From assembly GCA_029959085.1 (NCBI GenBank), contig JARWIR010000011.1, forward strand, positions 10,851,840 to 10,915,839: DNA of 64,000 nucleotides, written 5' to 3'. This DNA comes from Nemophila menziesii (taxonomy: Eukaryota; Streptophyta; Magnoliopsida; Boraginales; Hydrophyllaceae). The position numbers and the translations under genes are program-made. The notes below the pieces were generated by a model. That model saw nothing but the letters and a program-made list of their open reading frames with translations, was not told the origin of the DNA and ran no database searches. Shown one piece after another: positions 33,621 to 46,512 of this stretch. Each line of letters begins with the position of its first letter. The stretch's first letter is position 1.

Positions 33621-34719
33621 AATACTTAAATCCTATATTTTTTTGATATTGATACACTTAGTTTTCTCAATTCTTTTTTTTCTCTTGACAAGTAATATTT
33701 TTAACATGGATAGTTATATTTAACATGAATTATGACAAAGAGGATTTTAAGTACTATCATAATCCATATTCATTATACTATATCTTATTATAAAAAATTA
33801 AAGAAACATTACAAAATAAAAGTAATACTCAATGGAGGATATTAAATTTATTAAACAAGTATCAATAAAAAATCTAGTCAATATAAATAAATATGTTTAA
33901 TCACTAAATATATTGAGAGAGATTAGCATTGAAAACCTAGATTATGTTTTCTTTCATTTTCATTATGAAACATTTACTTAATTGATGACCAAATCCGTTT
34001 AATCAGAGTTAGGTTTAACTAACTTAACATAAATTTTAAACCAGGAAATGAGAAATTGCAAACAAAACTGTTATGGATTAGAATTACAATTAGATAATAT
34101 CAATTTTAAAAACGTAATTTACTCATTTCTTATTAATAGACCAACAACAAAAAACATAAGCATATTTTTATGTTCTGAATTAAAATATCAGAATGCCTAA
34201 TGAAAAAGTACAAATATAAAGCAACACAATAGTTTTAAAAATAATAAATTAAATTTTACCTTGTATATGATATCTTGATTGAAATGTCATGATCAACGTT
34301 CTGAAATAAAATTATGGTGAAATTGCAAGTCAATGTTAAATATATATGAGCACGAAAGAATTAAAAAAGAATGCTACGGGGTTAGAAGAGAAAGGACAAG
34401 AGGAAGAAGATAATAAAAGGTTTGAAAAAAATTGAGTAGAAGAATTGATATAAACTTGTAACGTACATATATTTGGAGGCGGTGGTTTAGGGTTTTTGTA
34501 TTGGCAAATCTATCAAATTTTTTAAGTGGGTATCTCAAACATACATTACATTTTGTCCAGCCCAATGGGTTACAAGAAAAGACCAAAATAAGCCGGCCTA
34601 CTAACATTATAAATTAAGAAAAAGCTTAATAAAAAATTACATAAAATTAAAAATAAGAGAAATCAATTATTAAGCCATTTTGTCTCTAATTGTTTTCCTT
34701 CCTTACTCCGAAAGCAGTG

Positions 34720-35264
34720 AAACACAGCCCTATGATTATGATTTTCGAATTGCTGGTCCCAAAATTGATGCAAACATTTATTAGGTCTTCCCAATTCAAA
34801 GGAACAGTAGAAATACAACACTTATCAAGCAGCTTTTCGAGAATCCTTTTGCAGAAAGAGGCGCCATTAAAAAATATTCACAAGGATTAGAAATTAATCC
34901 CCATTCTAATAATCAATTTTTGGCGGCCAGTCTATATATTGACAAGCCAACCACGTGATAAAGGAGCAGTGAAGAATACAACACTTACCCCATACAATAT
35001 TGTACCATTTGACCTCAGGTAAGCCTTTATTCATTTTTTTTATTGTTTTGCTAAAGGAGAATTTACCTTTTATTGATTCATCCAAGAATATTTTAACACT
35101 TTGATTATTGAGTGTAATTCCTTGCAGATTGGGGAGTAAACCACCAATTGATGAAGGAAGCCTCCATCTTTAATTACCAAAGCAATCAACAACCGTCTTA
35201 ATACAGTTTATACCCAACTGATCAACTTCTAGATTCAGAACTATGGAAATATCACTTTAATTAA
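34720..35264 (+). pseudogene. Unrecognised host-gene 3' fragment (module F2)
   Basis: Counterpart of 24,740-25,319. The FRIAGPKIDANIY and TLIKQLFENPFAERGA segments are recognisable, but single-base changes shift the frame near the start, near the GGCGGCCAGTC passage and before the donor (CTCAG|GTAAGC, exon end 35,018). The second exon (35,128-35,264) still reads QLMKEASIFNYQSNQQ, with an internal stop before SLYPTDQLLDSELWKYH. Non-functional. The source family is unknown. Confidence 0.45.
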
Positions 35265-35680
35265 GTCATTTATCCCATATCATAAAAGTAAGTTCCCCAT
35301 TGTTTACTTTGTAGAAAATGAAATTAAAAGCTAGATTCCTAACTTTGAGTAGCTATTTCCAAACCCAGGTGTGGCTATATAATTAACAGACCTTGTTAAA
35401 AGTTTCTATATTAGGAATACCCAATCCACCATGATGTTTAGGGTGTTAAAAATATTGAAGGAATAAATATGACATATTTTTTATAATAAAACACCATATA
35501 TCTAGTATTCTTTTTTTCTCTACACTTATTTTCCCATAATCTAGTTTCAAAACTTCCCCACAACTTTTTGAAATCCCTTAGACCTCTCATAATCTCATTT
35601 AAATATTTCTTTTTAGGATTTGATTCTTTAATCTAAATTTACATCAAAATACTTACACTGTTATCCCAACCCGCATTTAC

Positions 35681-35845
35681 TCAAATTTTTTTCTCGTTTT
35701 CCTCCTCCACGGTGGTAATGATGACTTCATCTTCTATTATAGTCTTAGCTATGTCATCAACATCCAAAAAGGTCACATTGTTGAGGCCTTCAATAATTTT
35801 GAGCTTCTAAATGATCCCTTAATAAACTCTCATTGTTGCGCGTTC
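35681..35845 (-). pseudogene. Unrecognised exon fragment, minus strand (module F2)
   Basis: Counterpart of 25,747-25,911, with the same acceptor and the same IIEGLNNVTFLDVDDIAKT-type reading interrupted by stops. It is the third instance in the window of the exon also seen at 5,252. Confidence 0.45.
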
Positions 35846-35890
35846 CTAAAAAAGAAAGAAAATCTTTGGGACTATTCTAATTGTAAAAAT

Positions 35891-36249
35891 TATATTTCAT
35901 AATCAACTTGTTATATATTCTTATTGTCCATGTTATAATTTTTATTTCTTTAATGTCACAGTGTTAGTATAATTTAAGAATGTGATGACGTTAACTATAT
36001 AAATAAAGTTTAGTCTTGAGATTTACCCGTTTGGAGGGGCAATTCAGATGGTGTACGTTAACACAGTGACTAGTCAAGCAATTTAAATGTTAATCTTTTT
36101 CTCCAATTACGTGCCTTCTCAATGAGTATATTGTATAATGCAGAAATGTCGGTAACACTGTATATCTTTGAATTATTTTTGAAACTAACACCAGAAGTGT
36201 GTATTATAAAAGTTTCATACTCTTTCTTTGGGATAATATCATACATAAA
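35891..36249. other. Boundary stretch before the copia remnant
   Basis: AT-rich. From about 36,080 it probably already belongs to the decayed copia integrase side, but no motif can be read with confidence. Confidence 0.35.
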
Positions 36250-37723
36250 TAAGAGTAGTTGAAATGCACCATATCCAAAAGAAATGATTTACAAGAAAAT
36301 CCATACTAGCACGACCAATAAGCCTATGCCACAACCAATGATTATCTTTAAAACTCGATAACTATCTAACTTTGGCACATAAGATTTTAAATTTTACTAT
36401 GTAAATACCTACTCAATTCACATTAAAAATAACCTCTTTTTTTAATTTTTTTAAAACATTATATATAGAGGGTTCTAATTTAACCTTATAACATTCATCA
36501 CAAAATTGATTAAACTAAGAAGATAATAAAAAATTCAATTAACAAAAGAACATTTTTTAAAATAATCCATACTACCAATGGTTCCTTTTTTAAAATCTTC
36601 TCCTCCCATGTTGTTGGAGAAAGTTACTTTTCCATTACGTCGTTTTCTTGTAATATTGTATAAGAGTGATTCATTTCCCTTAATATGACTATATCATCCA
36701 CTATCAAGTATCAATATTTTTTTATTGATGCTATTCTTACCGTACAAGACAATAGAATTAGATATTAGATATTCAAGTTAGGTCTATAGGTATTAACGCT
36801 GCCCTTTCTTTTTAAAATTCTTTTGGCATTTTACATAGATAGATATGGGAACCATAGGTACAAGTATTTATATCAAATTTGGAAAAAGGAAAGCTAGAAT
36901 AGGAAACTATATTTGATGCTCTCACAAAAATGATTTTAGAGTAACGAATATTAACAAAGGGATCAAAACAAAAACTACCATTTTCATGACGAGTAACTTG
37001 TCAAATTATATTTATCTTTGTGTAAAATTTAAAAACTTCATTCTAGATCTTTTAACTTTTCCAAAAGAAAGGAATTTTATTTGACAATGATGGAAGTATT
37101 ATCCTCGAGTTCATTATTGTTTCCTAAAGAAGTTTCTAAAAAGTTTTCAAATATTTGGTTTTGTTTGATTTAAGAGAGTTTTTTAAATCACGTAAAAAAA
37201 TCATAAGATATTTCAATACCATCATCGGATTAATCTTGAGATAAATATAAGATAGAGTTAGAGTTTACCTCATCTGCTTCTCCTTTTTCAGTAGCCATGA
37301 AAGAAACATAGTTGGCTACATGATCTTCATCATCACTTTGATTTAAGCAAGAATCAACACATGTTGCATTAATGCCTTAATTGGCTTTTCTTTTAGAATT
37401 TTAGGGAAATTAGATTTGATATGGCCACTTTTATGATAATGATAACATGGAGGCTCATTCTTCATATGACTCTTGTAAAGTTTTCTTGAGGCACCACAAT
37501 CTTTATATCTTTTGTGTCTCATAAGCTCTATTTTATTTGATGTAATACCCACCAATACACACTTATGTCTTGTATAGAATACCTCATGACATAATATAAT
37601 ACTTTCACCCAGAATAAAACAATAACACACATATCCTTTTTTTTCTCTTTTTAGTAAAAGATTTTTTTGAATTATTACCAATAAACTTTTATTTATAACA
37701 TTATATACCATTAAAATCATCAT
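36250..37723 (-). pseudogene. Ty1-copia gag-protease-pre-integrase remnant (SIRE/Maximus-like)
   Basis: On the minus strand from high to low coordinates: a gag C-terminus with a decayed knuckle (CYHYHKSGHIKSNFPK, one Cys pair incomplete) at about 37,450, then the KEKPIKALMQH segment and an acidic tail with VANYVSFMA near 37,300. A protease-side region with a damaged aspartic site follows (ILDSG-like, about 36,700), with VTFSNNMGG downstream. The pre-integrase segment LWHRLIGRASMDFL lies at about 36,340. Frames change several times. The gag part is a diverged relative of the three gag remnants in A, B and A'. Reverse transcriptase of the same kind lies on the wrong side (39.9-40.6 kb), so the order is permuted. 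Confidence 0.75.
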
Positions 37724-37759
37724 TTTATAAAAATATATTCAATACTTATTTTCTAATTA

Positions 37760-39187
37760 ATAAATATATTATACCCATATCTCTAATTCTACTCTTTAAT
37801 TTTTAAAACTATAGATATATATATATTAAAATCTCTCTGTTATACTAAACTAGTTTTAGATATACAAGAAATATTCTCTCCATATTTTTTTTTTGTTTAG
37901 TTCTACTATTTCTCAACATCTTATGAGTTTTATCTTTTGATCTTGTTAAACAGGTAATAGATTTGGTAAGATTTATTGAGTTTTATTCTTTTCATATGTT
38001 TTCATATTTGTTTTCTTATCATAGCAATTCTTAAAGTATATATTCCATTGACATTTTTAATCATCTATTTTATGAAAAAATATTCATACAACCTATTGCC
38101 CAAATTTCTTTTATAGGTCTGAAATCTACAATAAAATTTATATGGAATAAAGATAAAACAAACTATATTAGCTTGAAACCTTGAACAAAATTTATATACC
38201 CAAATTATTGAAAAACTTATTTAAAGGTTTGAAGCCAAGATCAAATATTAATGGGGCTTCGAACCTTGTTTTAAATTATCACCTCGAAATAAAAAAAAAA
38301 TCACGAAGGCTCATAACCTTAACATAAAAATATAGTTTTGAAGCAAGATTTGTTTGATGAGGAAAAACTCATATGGATTTCATGAATATTACAAGAAATT
38401 AAAAAAAGAAAGCATTATGTGTTCTTAAAGTAATGCACTAAAGTAACCTAAATATTCAAGTCTATTAAAGCCTAAAATGTCATAATTAAAGTTTTTTTAT
38501 ATGAATTGTGGATAAACGTATTTATTATTTCCCAAAAGGATTGTGCAGAAATATTGGTATGATTTTTTCACTAAATTTGTAAAGACTTGATGATGAAAAT
38601 ATGCTTACACATTATGAATAAGAAGTTCATTCCTATTTATAATTCAAGAACTAATATATGAACCAGAAGTTTGTTGATAGATTTGGCATATCTTTAAATA
38701 AGAAAATGAGATTAATTTATAGAAAGAGATAACATTAGGGGTAGATATGTTGGAAAACTAAATAAAATTATAAAATGCACAAATATTTTGGATAATATGT
38801 GTAAACTTTGCAAAACCAATGTTTTAAACGTGTGACCTCCCTTGTAAATATGAAAAAAACTTTACCATTTGCACAATATAATAAATTCATATTAAATTGG
38901 GTAAAGGAAATTCTTAGTTCAAGTTCAAGTGCTACTAAGCTAATTGTGGATTTTGAACGAACAAATACAAATTTAACGAGTGAATCGAATATTTGTTTCA
39001 TTGTATATTATCAAGTATATACTCCTGAAGTATCTATATAAAAAATAAAAAAAATCGAAATATTTTGTTATTGTTTATAACATTATGTAATATTAAAATA
39101 TTTATTTTACACAAATATATTTGATACATTATATTTACTTAATTAAAATATAATAACCACGTCTCTAATTCTACCCTTTAATTTTTT

Positions 39188-39231
<44 letters not shown>

Positions 39232-39760
39232 TCTTTCTATTATACCAAACTAGTTTTAGAAATACAAAAAAAATATTCTCCATATATATTTCTCTTTAGT
39301 TCAGTTCTAATATTTCTCAACACCTTATCATCACGAGTTTGCTCTTTTGATCTTATGAATGGATTTTCTAAGATGATCACCAATACCCTCTAGGGAATTC
39401 ACCCAATCTTTTTTGTCTTTTTTCAAGACTCTTTTATAACATGAAAAATTTATATTTAACGGTCAAATATTTTACTCTCTTAAAAAAAGTATCCTTCATT
39501 ACATACGCATATAAAGATGCAATTTCATATTTTATGTTTATTTTATTTTATTATTTAATTAAGATCTTTAAGAAATAACATGTATATTTATAGACACAAT
39601 TTGTTTTTTTTAAATAATATACTAAAATTTAGTATCAAATGTTTAAATAATTTATTTGTTTAAAAGGTGAATATATTTTTTTAATGGTCAATGATCCAAA
39701 AAATAAAATTTATATTTTACTTGCCACAAAGAATAATCAATTAATCAGCTAGGTACGTCT
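37760..39760. repeat. Shuffled non-coding copia-associated repeats
   Basis: 37,760-37,960 and 39,090-39,400 both resemble 2,220-2,450 of copy A (TCACGAGTTTGCTCTTTTGA landmark in the second), so they may be the two edges of an insertion. 38,740-38,880 resembles 42,770-42,890 and 51,450-51,570; 38,900-39,050 resembles 400-540. Between 38,170 and 38,350 a loose array of GGCTTGAAACCTTGAAC-like and GGTTTGAAGCCAAGA-like motifs recurs about every 30-60 bp. Nothing codes. Confidence 0.55.
39192..39227. repeat. (TA)n microsatellite
   Basis: Uninterrupted TA run of about 18 units, in a position where the related copies at about 2,310 and 46,775 have only a few units. Confidence 0.9.
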
Positions 39761-39849
39761 TCTCATCAACATCGTTACCTTTTATTCTTGTTTATTAAGA
39801 GTTCTGGATGTTTCTATATGGGAGTTCCAACCTACTAGGAATTAGTTAA

Positions 39850-41350
39850 TTCAAACTTCTTAATAAGATCCTTGGCTTATTTAGTTTGGTTGAGACAGGA
39901 TCCCATCTTTCATTTTCTTTATTTTCAATCTGAGAAAGAAGTAAAATTCTCCAATCATGCTTAATTAGAATTTACTATGCATACTCCTATCAAAATACTT
40001 ACAAAGAGTTTTATTAGTAGAACCAAATATGATATCATCAACATATATTTGATCAATAAGCACATCATAGTGTTTTATATTTTATATAATAGGAAGAATT
40101 ATTTTTTCTTTTTTGAAAACCATCTTGGACTAAAATAGAGCTTAGCCTATCATACTAAGCCATATGAACTTCTTTTAAACAATTTATCTATTTTTAGGTC
40201 TAAAAACATGATTTGAAAAAAATAATATTTTTAGATCTCTAGGAACCTCTTTATCAATAAAACCATTTATAAAGGAATTTCTTACATACATTTGAAATAG
40301 TTTAAATTACATGTCAAAAGAAAAATCTAGTAGCATACGCATAGATTCTAATCTGGTTGCGGAAGAAAATGTATCATCAAAATTAATACCTTACTCTGGT
40401 TATACCCTTTAAAAAAGGCGAGGTTTGTTTCTAGTTATAATATTTGAATAATCAAGTTTTTTACAAAGTACAAATCATGTTCCAATGATATTGTTATCAT
40501 TAGGTTATTCATCAAGATTCTATATATTTGTTTTTTCAAATTGATTTAACTCATCATGCATTGCATTTACCAAATGATCATCATGTAGATCTTATTTTGT
40601 ATTCTCTGGTTTGAATTTAGACAGGAAATTACAATGAGAACACAAATCATTAAGAGTTAAATGTTTTCTTATCCCTTTCATTGTATCACCAAGTATTATC
40701 TTTGGCAAGAGTCCTATAACATTCTTCCTACTTCCAAAATGTTCCTTGGGAGTTTCATCATTCATCTCTCCAATAATTTGAGTTTCATCATTCATCCTAC
40801 TTCTTAATAAGATCTTTGGCTTATTTAGCTTTGTTGAGACAGATCCCATCTTCCATTTTCTTTATTTTTAGTCTGAGGAAGAAGTTAAATTCTCCAATCA
40901 TGTGCACTTGGAATTTACTATGCATACTCGTATCAAAATCCTTATAAAATCGTTATAAACTCTTCATGCATTGCATTTACCAAATGATCATCAAGTAGAT
41001 CTTATTTGTTATTCTTCGGTCTGAATTTAGACAAGAAAGTACAATGAGAACACAAATCATTAAGAGTTGAATGTGTTCTAGCCCTTTACTTGGATCACCA
41101 AGCATTAACTTTAGTAAGAGTCTTCTAACATTGTTCCTACTTCTATGAAGTTCTTTGGGAGTTTCACCATTCTTCTCTTTAATAGTTTGAATGTCAGAAT
41201 AAATTTAAGGTTGTGATATAATAGGTTTTACTTCTTCTTCAAGTTGATGGAACTTGGTATATTCAATTTTTATATTTTTTCACTTTATTTTACAAGAATT
41301 TCCTTCATCAAAATCAACGTGCATGGATTTTTATATAATATTTGTTTGTT
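39850..41350 (-). pseudogene. Ty1-copia integrase tail and reverse transcriptase remnant
   Basis: Minus strand, high to low: KSMHVDFDEGN (about 41,330-41,300), the end of the integrase region; the linker with TLNDLCSHCNFLSKFKPEN (about 40,650); the start of reverse transcriptase with NAMHEELNQFEK (about 40,555); a KGYNQ-like segment near 40,410; and the active-site block QIYVDDIIFGSTNKTLCKY with YVDD at 40,045-40,034, then MIGEFYFFL. Many stops and frameshifts occur. RNase H is missing. It precedes the gag piece (37.7-36.3 kb) in the direction of transcription, opposite to a normal gag-to-RT order. Confidence 0.8.
40550..41210. repeat. Local duplication inside the copia remnant
   Basis: 40,550-40,790 (from TCATGCATTGCATTTACCAA) recurs at 40,965-41,210. 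The insert between them (40,800-40,955) is a second copy of 39,885-40,010 (GGCTTATTTAG...TTTACTATGCATACTC). The downstream unit at 49,905-50,150 has a single copy, so this rearrangement happened after the tandem duplication or was lost there. Confidence 0.75.
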
Positions 41351-41742
41351 GGTTGTACATTCTAAAATGACATGTAGTGTAATTAACCATTAGTTTTATA
41401 CAAAAGTTTGATAAATTCTCAATTAGATTTATAAATTGCTAATTTCAAATGATATGGCTCAACAATTTTAGTACAATATTAAAAAGAGTATGAAGAACGT
41501 ACATTTAAGAAAAAAGAAGAACCTGCTATGCTGATATTACCCAACTGAAAACTCTAATGTATATGTTCATTTAAAAAAAGGTAGAACTATGAATGATATC
41601 TAACATATCCATTCTAATTAAATAAAAAAAGAGTATTGTTATAATGATAATTTGAAAAATAATTGCAGAGTAAGTGTAATCGTATGATGTTAGATGAATT
41701 TTTTGTGTATATGTTATATAATTTTATTGCAGGATTTTTTGT

Positions 41743-41979
41743 TTGGTGAGATTCTATGAAATTATTTCATGTGTTGACAATACACAGGTGATGATGTTCA
41801 AGAAGCAAATATGCATAGACGCAAAGCTAAGTTATAATCTAGAATTAAATTATTTATTTGTGATTTTTGGTATTATATTTACTATTATTCCTAGTCATTT
41901 ATGGTTAATTTTTGTTTGTTATAATATTTTATTGAGATTAATGAAAGCTCGTTATATGTTTTTCTCAATATTGCAATAA
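41743..41979 (+). other. Open stretch, possible exon fragment (upstream unit)
   Basis: Plus-strand frame, conserved in length and most residues at 50,428-50,661. The first part (VMMFKKQICIDAKLSY) follows a CACAG acceptor-like site. The rest is hydrophobic (FVIFGIIFTIIPSHLWLIF) and could be one or two membrane segments or merely AT-rich sequence. No family recognised. Confidence 0.3.
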
Positions 41980-43189
41980 ACCCGCACAAGAGGATCTTCC
42001 TGTCAAAATTTATGAAAGTGTGTGAGTTTTCTTAATTGATTAAAGATTAATGATTTTTTATCACCACTTATAAAAGTGACAAATCTTCATTATTGATTAA
42101 TAACTAATGAATAAAACATAGTTTTAATCTACTAATTTATTGATATAAGGATATTCTAATTCAGAATTAGTTTTGGAATAATATGTCATTGATGGGATTC
42201 CACAACTAATTTTTTCAAGAACGCTATAACATTAAGTTTCGTATCTCTTATTTTGCATTTATATGGACCAAAGTTTTTAATTAATAGATTTTCTAAATGT
42301 TTTTCTTAATGGGTATGTATGACTGTTGAAGTATAATTAATCTCTGTTGATCATGTTACACATCATAACCATATGACAGAGTTTTTGTTGCAAATGTAAA
42401 CTGTTTTGTGTCCTGAATTTGATACAATTGTATTTTATTGGGTAAAATACCAAATACCTTATAGTTTGATAAAAAAAAATCAAAAAATCCTATAGTTTTA
42501 GTTTAGTCAAATACACTCTATGGTTTTTTAAATCGCGATAACTCCTGACATCAATCATCTTAGTGACATAATCATAGTGATTATTTTGACCCTTTTCAAG
42601 ATTGATTTATTTACATTATTTTCTTTGTAGAGATATGCACAAAATACCATGGAAACTCGAGTATAACTTCTATCAAGCAATTAATTTACCAGGATTTCAT
42701 TGATTAATTTGACATATCTTTTAAAATAAAATAACTGTATTCATAAAAGATTCATAACATTAGGGGTAGATAAGTCGGAAAACTAAATAAAATTATAAAA
42801 TCCACAAATTTTTTGGATAATGTGTGTAAACTTTGCAGACAAATATTATAAACGTGTGACCTCCCTTGTAAATATGAAAAAACTTTACTATTTTGATAAT
42901 ATAATAAATATAATAATGAGATAATTTCTAATTAAGTCCAAAACCCAACAAATCGTGTCTTAAAAATTTTATTCTAAAAGTTTGAATGAACAAGGTCAAA
43001 AATAATTTTTTTAAGTTTATAATATACCTAACATAATCTTATACAATCATAATAACAAAATTAAAGACAAATTAAATGTATACAACTTGAAAACGTTTTA
43101 AAACAATTAAATTCAAGCCATATACTTATCTCTTCACCACCGCATTGTCAAATATAAACAAAAAAAATAAGTAATCTCTTCCACTAAGA
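41980..43189. other. Non-coding part of the upstream tandem unit
   Basis: AT-rich; matches 50,662-51,850. Around 42,432-42,600 a GGTAAAATACCAAATACC start and a CACTCTATGGTTTTTTAAAT passage resemble the ends of the MITE at 22,708-22,966, without a clear second terminus. No gene. Confidence 0.45.
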
Positions 43190-43690
43190 CACTTACCTGC
43201 ACAAAGAACCTCCGCTATTATCGACCATTTGTTCAGGCCACCAAATACAGAGCCCAATAGAATATTTTCTCTCCAAACCTCTCACTTTCACAAGTAATAG
43301 CCGCCACGCATGGACCATTCTTCTCCATCTTCTGTTTATGCCATTAACAATCAACTGCACAATAGGAATCTGCACCACTTGTGCAAAAGAAAATGAGGCC
43401 ACTTGTGGACAATTCTCCAACATTTTCCATCGGGCTTGACTATTCCATCAACAATCCGAGTCCACCGAACACAGAGCCCACTTCTGATTTTGCTGACTTG
43501 ATCACCTATACAAGAATCCGCTGCCATGCATGGAGTTTTTTACAGACTTTGGCTATGCCATTAACAATAGAGCGTCCACTCGTGCAAAAGAATCCGTTGC
43601 CACTCTTGTACCATTCTTGTTCATTGGGCTTGACTATGCCATCAACAATTTAGCCAACCAAACACAGAGCACACTTCAAATTTTGTTGAC
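43190..43690. repeat. Degenerate tandem array with GACTATGCCATCAACAAT motif (upstream unit)
   Basis: The motif family CTATGCCATTAACAAT or CTATGCCATCAACAAT occurs at about 43,335, 43,440, 43,552 and 43,628. The downstream words alternate: GAGCCCACCAAACACAGAGC in some, GAGCGTCCACTCGTGCAAAA with a CCGCCAC block in others. The region is clearly richer in GC than its surroundings. Open frames on both strands here are by-products of the array. A minus-strand TGCAG|GTAAGTG donor-like site at 43,200 suggests a leader exon. Confidence 0.6.
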
Positions 43691-44235
43691 CTATGAGATT
43701 AAATTCTTTGCAATATTGCTTTGTTTTGAAACCTATGGTCTTGAATGATGATCAATAGAAATGAAAATTGAATTTTTCTAAGAAGGACCAATACAGTGAT
43801 ATCAAATACAATGAACATTGTCTAATAAAAGGAAGAATAATGTTAATTAGTTGAGTTAGATGTTATTTAAACATATCCAATCCATATGAAGGAAGGGATA
43901 AGAACAATAGAAAAAAAGTGGTTCCTCGGCAATATGATGGATAAGACACTAGAGTAATTTTTTTCTTTTGGGTCAACAGAAATAAAGTGACAGTAAAGCA
44001 CGACAAGAAGGGTTGGTGAAGCAGATAACAAGGTATTGTTGATCGAGACGTCGCCGTGAAAACTAAGTGCTACAAAAATTCCTTACATCTTACATCTGCA
44101 AAGGTAAAAAATAAGTTTTTTATACCATCCAGTAAGAGTTTGTTACGTTGTTATTGCAAATTAGTTCACATTATTTACCTTTATCTTGTGTAATTTGATT
44201 CGATATATTTCTTCAATAATTATATTTCTTCTTAT
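43691..44235. other. Non-coding end of segment C (upstream unit)
   Basis: Matches 52,555-53,100, including GGTGAAGCAGATAACAAGGT and the CCATCCAGTAAGAG block. No gene recognised. Confidence 0.45.
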
Positions 44236-45599
44236 TAAGTTACCAACTCTTATGAATATTCTCTTGTAATAAGAAGTTTGGATTTTGAAAAGTTATTGTG
44301 ATTTAAAAAGAGTTATGTTTATATCCTTTTTTATTTTTTTGGCTTTTGGAGACTTAAGTAACTCATGAAATATGTTTGTATCCTCTTCAATCGGAAGATA
44401 AAAGTTGAAAGGGTGTTGAAGAAACTTCTAAAGTATTGTTTTTGAATGAGATTCCATTTAACTACTTTATGTAGATGATTTTATTTTATCAAAATTCTCA
44501 TAGTCTTTAAAGAATTTTTGTTTCGACTTAGACCCGTCAATGGAGCCCACGAGCCCACTATGATGAAATCGCTTCCAGCCAAGTCCTTACATCCACAAGG
44601 AACCACAGCCAGCAAAGGGGGTTATTGTAATGGGTTGTTGTAATGTAGTGCTTTTATTATAAAGATGGAGTGTTTTATGATTTCAAGCTGTCGATTTAAA
44701 AAAAAATATTCCTTATCAAAGTTTATCAAATGGGCTGTCACTTAATATAGTAAGGGTATTCCAGACTATAAATATTATAAAAGTGGGCTAACCTGTTGAA
44801 GAAAGTTTTTTTTGGGTTGTGGACCTTTTGAATTAATCACCGTATAATAATTTGTTATTTTGGATAAAAGAAACTCTTAATACAAGTTCAAGTGCTACTA
44901 AGTTAATTATGGGTTTCGAACGAACAAATATAAAATTACGGAGTGAATCAATATTTGTGTCCTTATATAATATAACAAGTATACTCCTGAAGTAGCTATA
45001 TAAAAATTAAAAATTTACGAAATATTATGATATTAGTTATCTAATAATTAAAGAAAATAATGAATTATTGATGTAAAAATCATAATTCACGTTTCATTTA
45101 CTCAATATTATTTCCTAAAATGATTAGAATTATAATCCCAAAAAAATGAATGTAATCATTTGAAAATGTAAATAAATATTATGATAATATTCGACTTGAT
45201 AACATCACGTTCTATGGCTCAAGATGATTCCCGGTAATGGATAAATTGCATTTCTTGTAGTGGGTGTTGTATTTTTCAATCCATCTTAAATTGTTATGGA
45301 CATAAAGATGGTAGGACTAAATTTGATTAAATATTGTACTCTACGGAAAAAAATATTCATTGGAGTGAATAAATTTGTGTTCCTGAAGGACTGGTACGTC
45401 TTTAAGTGTGTACTTGAATCAACATTGTAGTAATCATAGCACTCGTTGCAGAACTATCCTTTAATTCATTAGTGATATAACTATTGCTAATAAAAATAAA
45501 TTTCTTACCACATAAGATGAATCGTGAAGAATATTATAAAATTAAAAAGCCACAAAATATATCACAAATGACTTGTACTAAGTATTTTTTTTTTTGGTA
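44236..45599. other. Start of diverged copy B (non-coding)
   Basis: Matches 1-1,141 of copy A apart from a ~240-bp segment near 44,400-44,640 that A and A' lack. That segment has higher GC (GAGCCCACGAGCCCACTATG, CCACAAGGAACCACAGCC) and may be a decayed exon or element, but nothing is recognised. Confidence 0.45.
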
Positions 45600-46512
45600 T
45601 ACTCAGTACTTTAACTAAGTATGGGACTTATACTCAGTACTTTTACAATTTATTTTAGGTTTATGGGGGTTAGTGTTGCCATTTCTTTTCAAAATTAATT
45701 TTGGCTATTTACATAGATAAATCATGAAACCATATTCAAGTTGTTTATGATATTTAAAATCACCCACAGCGTGATCATCGGGTTCACTATAGGTAAAAGT
45801 GTGTAGATCAAATTTGGAAAAAGGAAATCTAGAAGAGGAAAATATATTTGACGCTCTCACAAAAATGATTTTAGAGAAAGTTAGATTAACAAAGGGATAA
45901 AACAAAAACCACCCTTCTCTTGATGAGTAACTTGGCTTCCCAATGATTAATCAAAGTATTTTTCTCTTTGTGTTAACTTTAAACAATTCCTTTAAGATCA
46001 TTTCAATTTCCAAAAGAAAGGAATTTTATTTGACAATGACAGAGTTATTATCTTCAAGATCATCATTGTTTCTTAAATAAATTTGTAAAAAGTTTTCAAA
46101 TATTTTATTTTTTGTTTGATTTAAGAAAGTGTTTGTAATTACGTAAAAAAATCATACGATAATTTAATACAATCATCTAATTGATCTTGAGATAAACATA
46201 ATTCAGAGTTTGATTTTACCTCATCTTCTTTTTCTTTTTATGTAGCCATGAAAGAAACATAGTAGGCTACATTATCTTTATCATCACTTTGGTTTGAGCT
46301 ATCATCAATCCATGTTGCATTAATTCTTTCATTGGTTTTTCTTTGAGAAGTTTGGGGAATTAAGGGTAGAGATGACAACTCTTATGATAATGATATCAAG
46401 TAAGCTCATCCCTCTTATATCTCTTATAAGTTTTGCTTGAGGCACCACAATCTGTATATCTTTTGTGTCTCATAAGCTCTATTTATTTGATGTAATACCT
46501 ACCAATACACAC
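45600..46512 (-). pseudogene. Ty1-copia gag remnant, diverged copy B
   Basis: Homologous along its length to 1,142-2,050 but with many more differences than copies A and A' have from each other. The zinc-knuckle region lies at about 46,231-46,512 and the downstream segment at 45,705-45,905, which reads FSKIIFVRASNIFSSSR on the minus strand, as in copy A. Stops and frameshifts prevent a full gag. It is the gag of the upstream unit of the older tandem duplication. Confidence 0.55.

Larger units (their letters stand above)
33621..35890. repeat. 2.2 kb module, copy F2
   Basis: Direct counterpart of 23,760-25,945. It contains an extra ACTGTTATGGATTAGAATT insertion near 34,067 and other short indels. 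It carries the same two opposed gene fragments, both more damaged than in F1. Confidence 0.75.

Noticed and set aside
43381..43748. Overlapping plus-strand frames in the tandem array
   Set aside because: They repeat with the array units and shift frame between copies at 43 and 52 kb.
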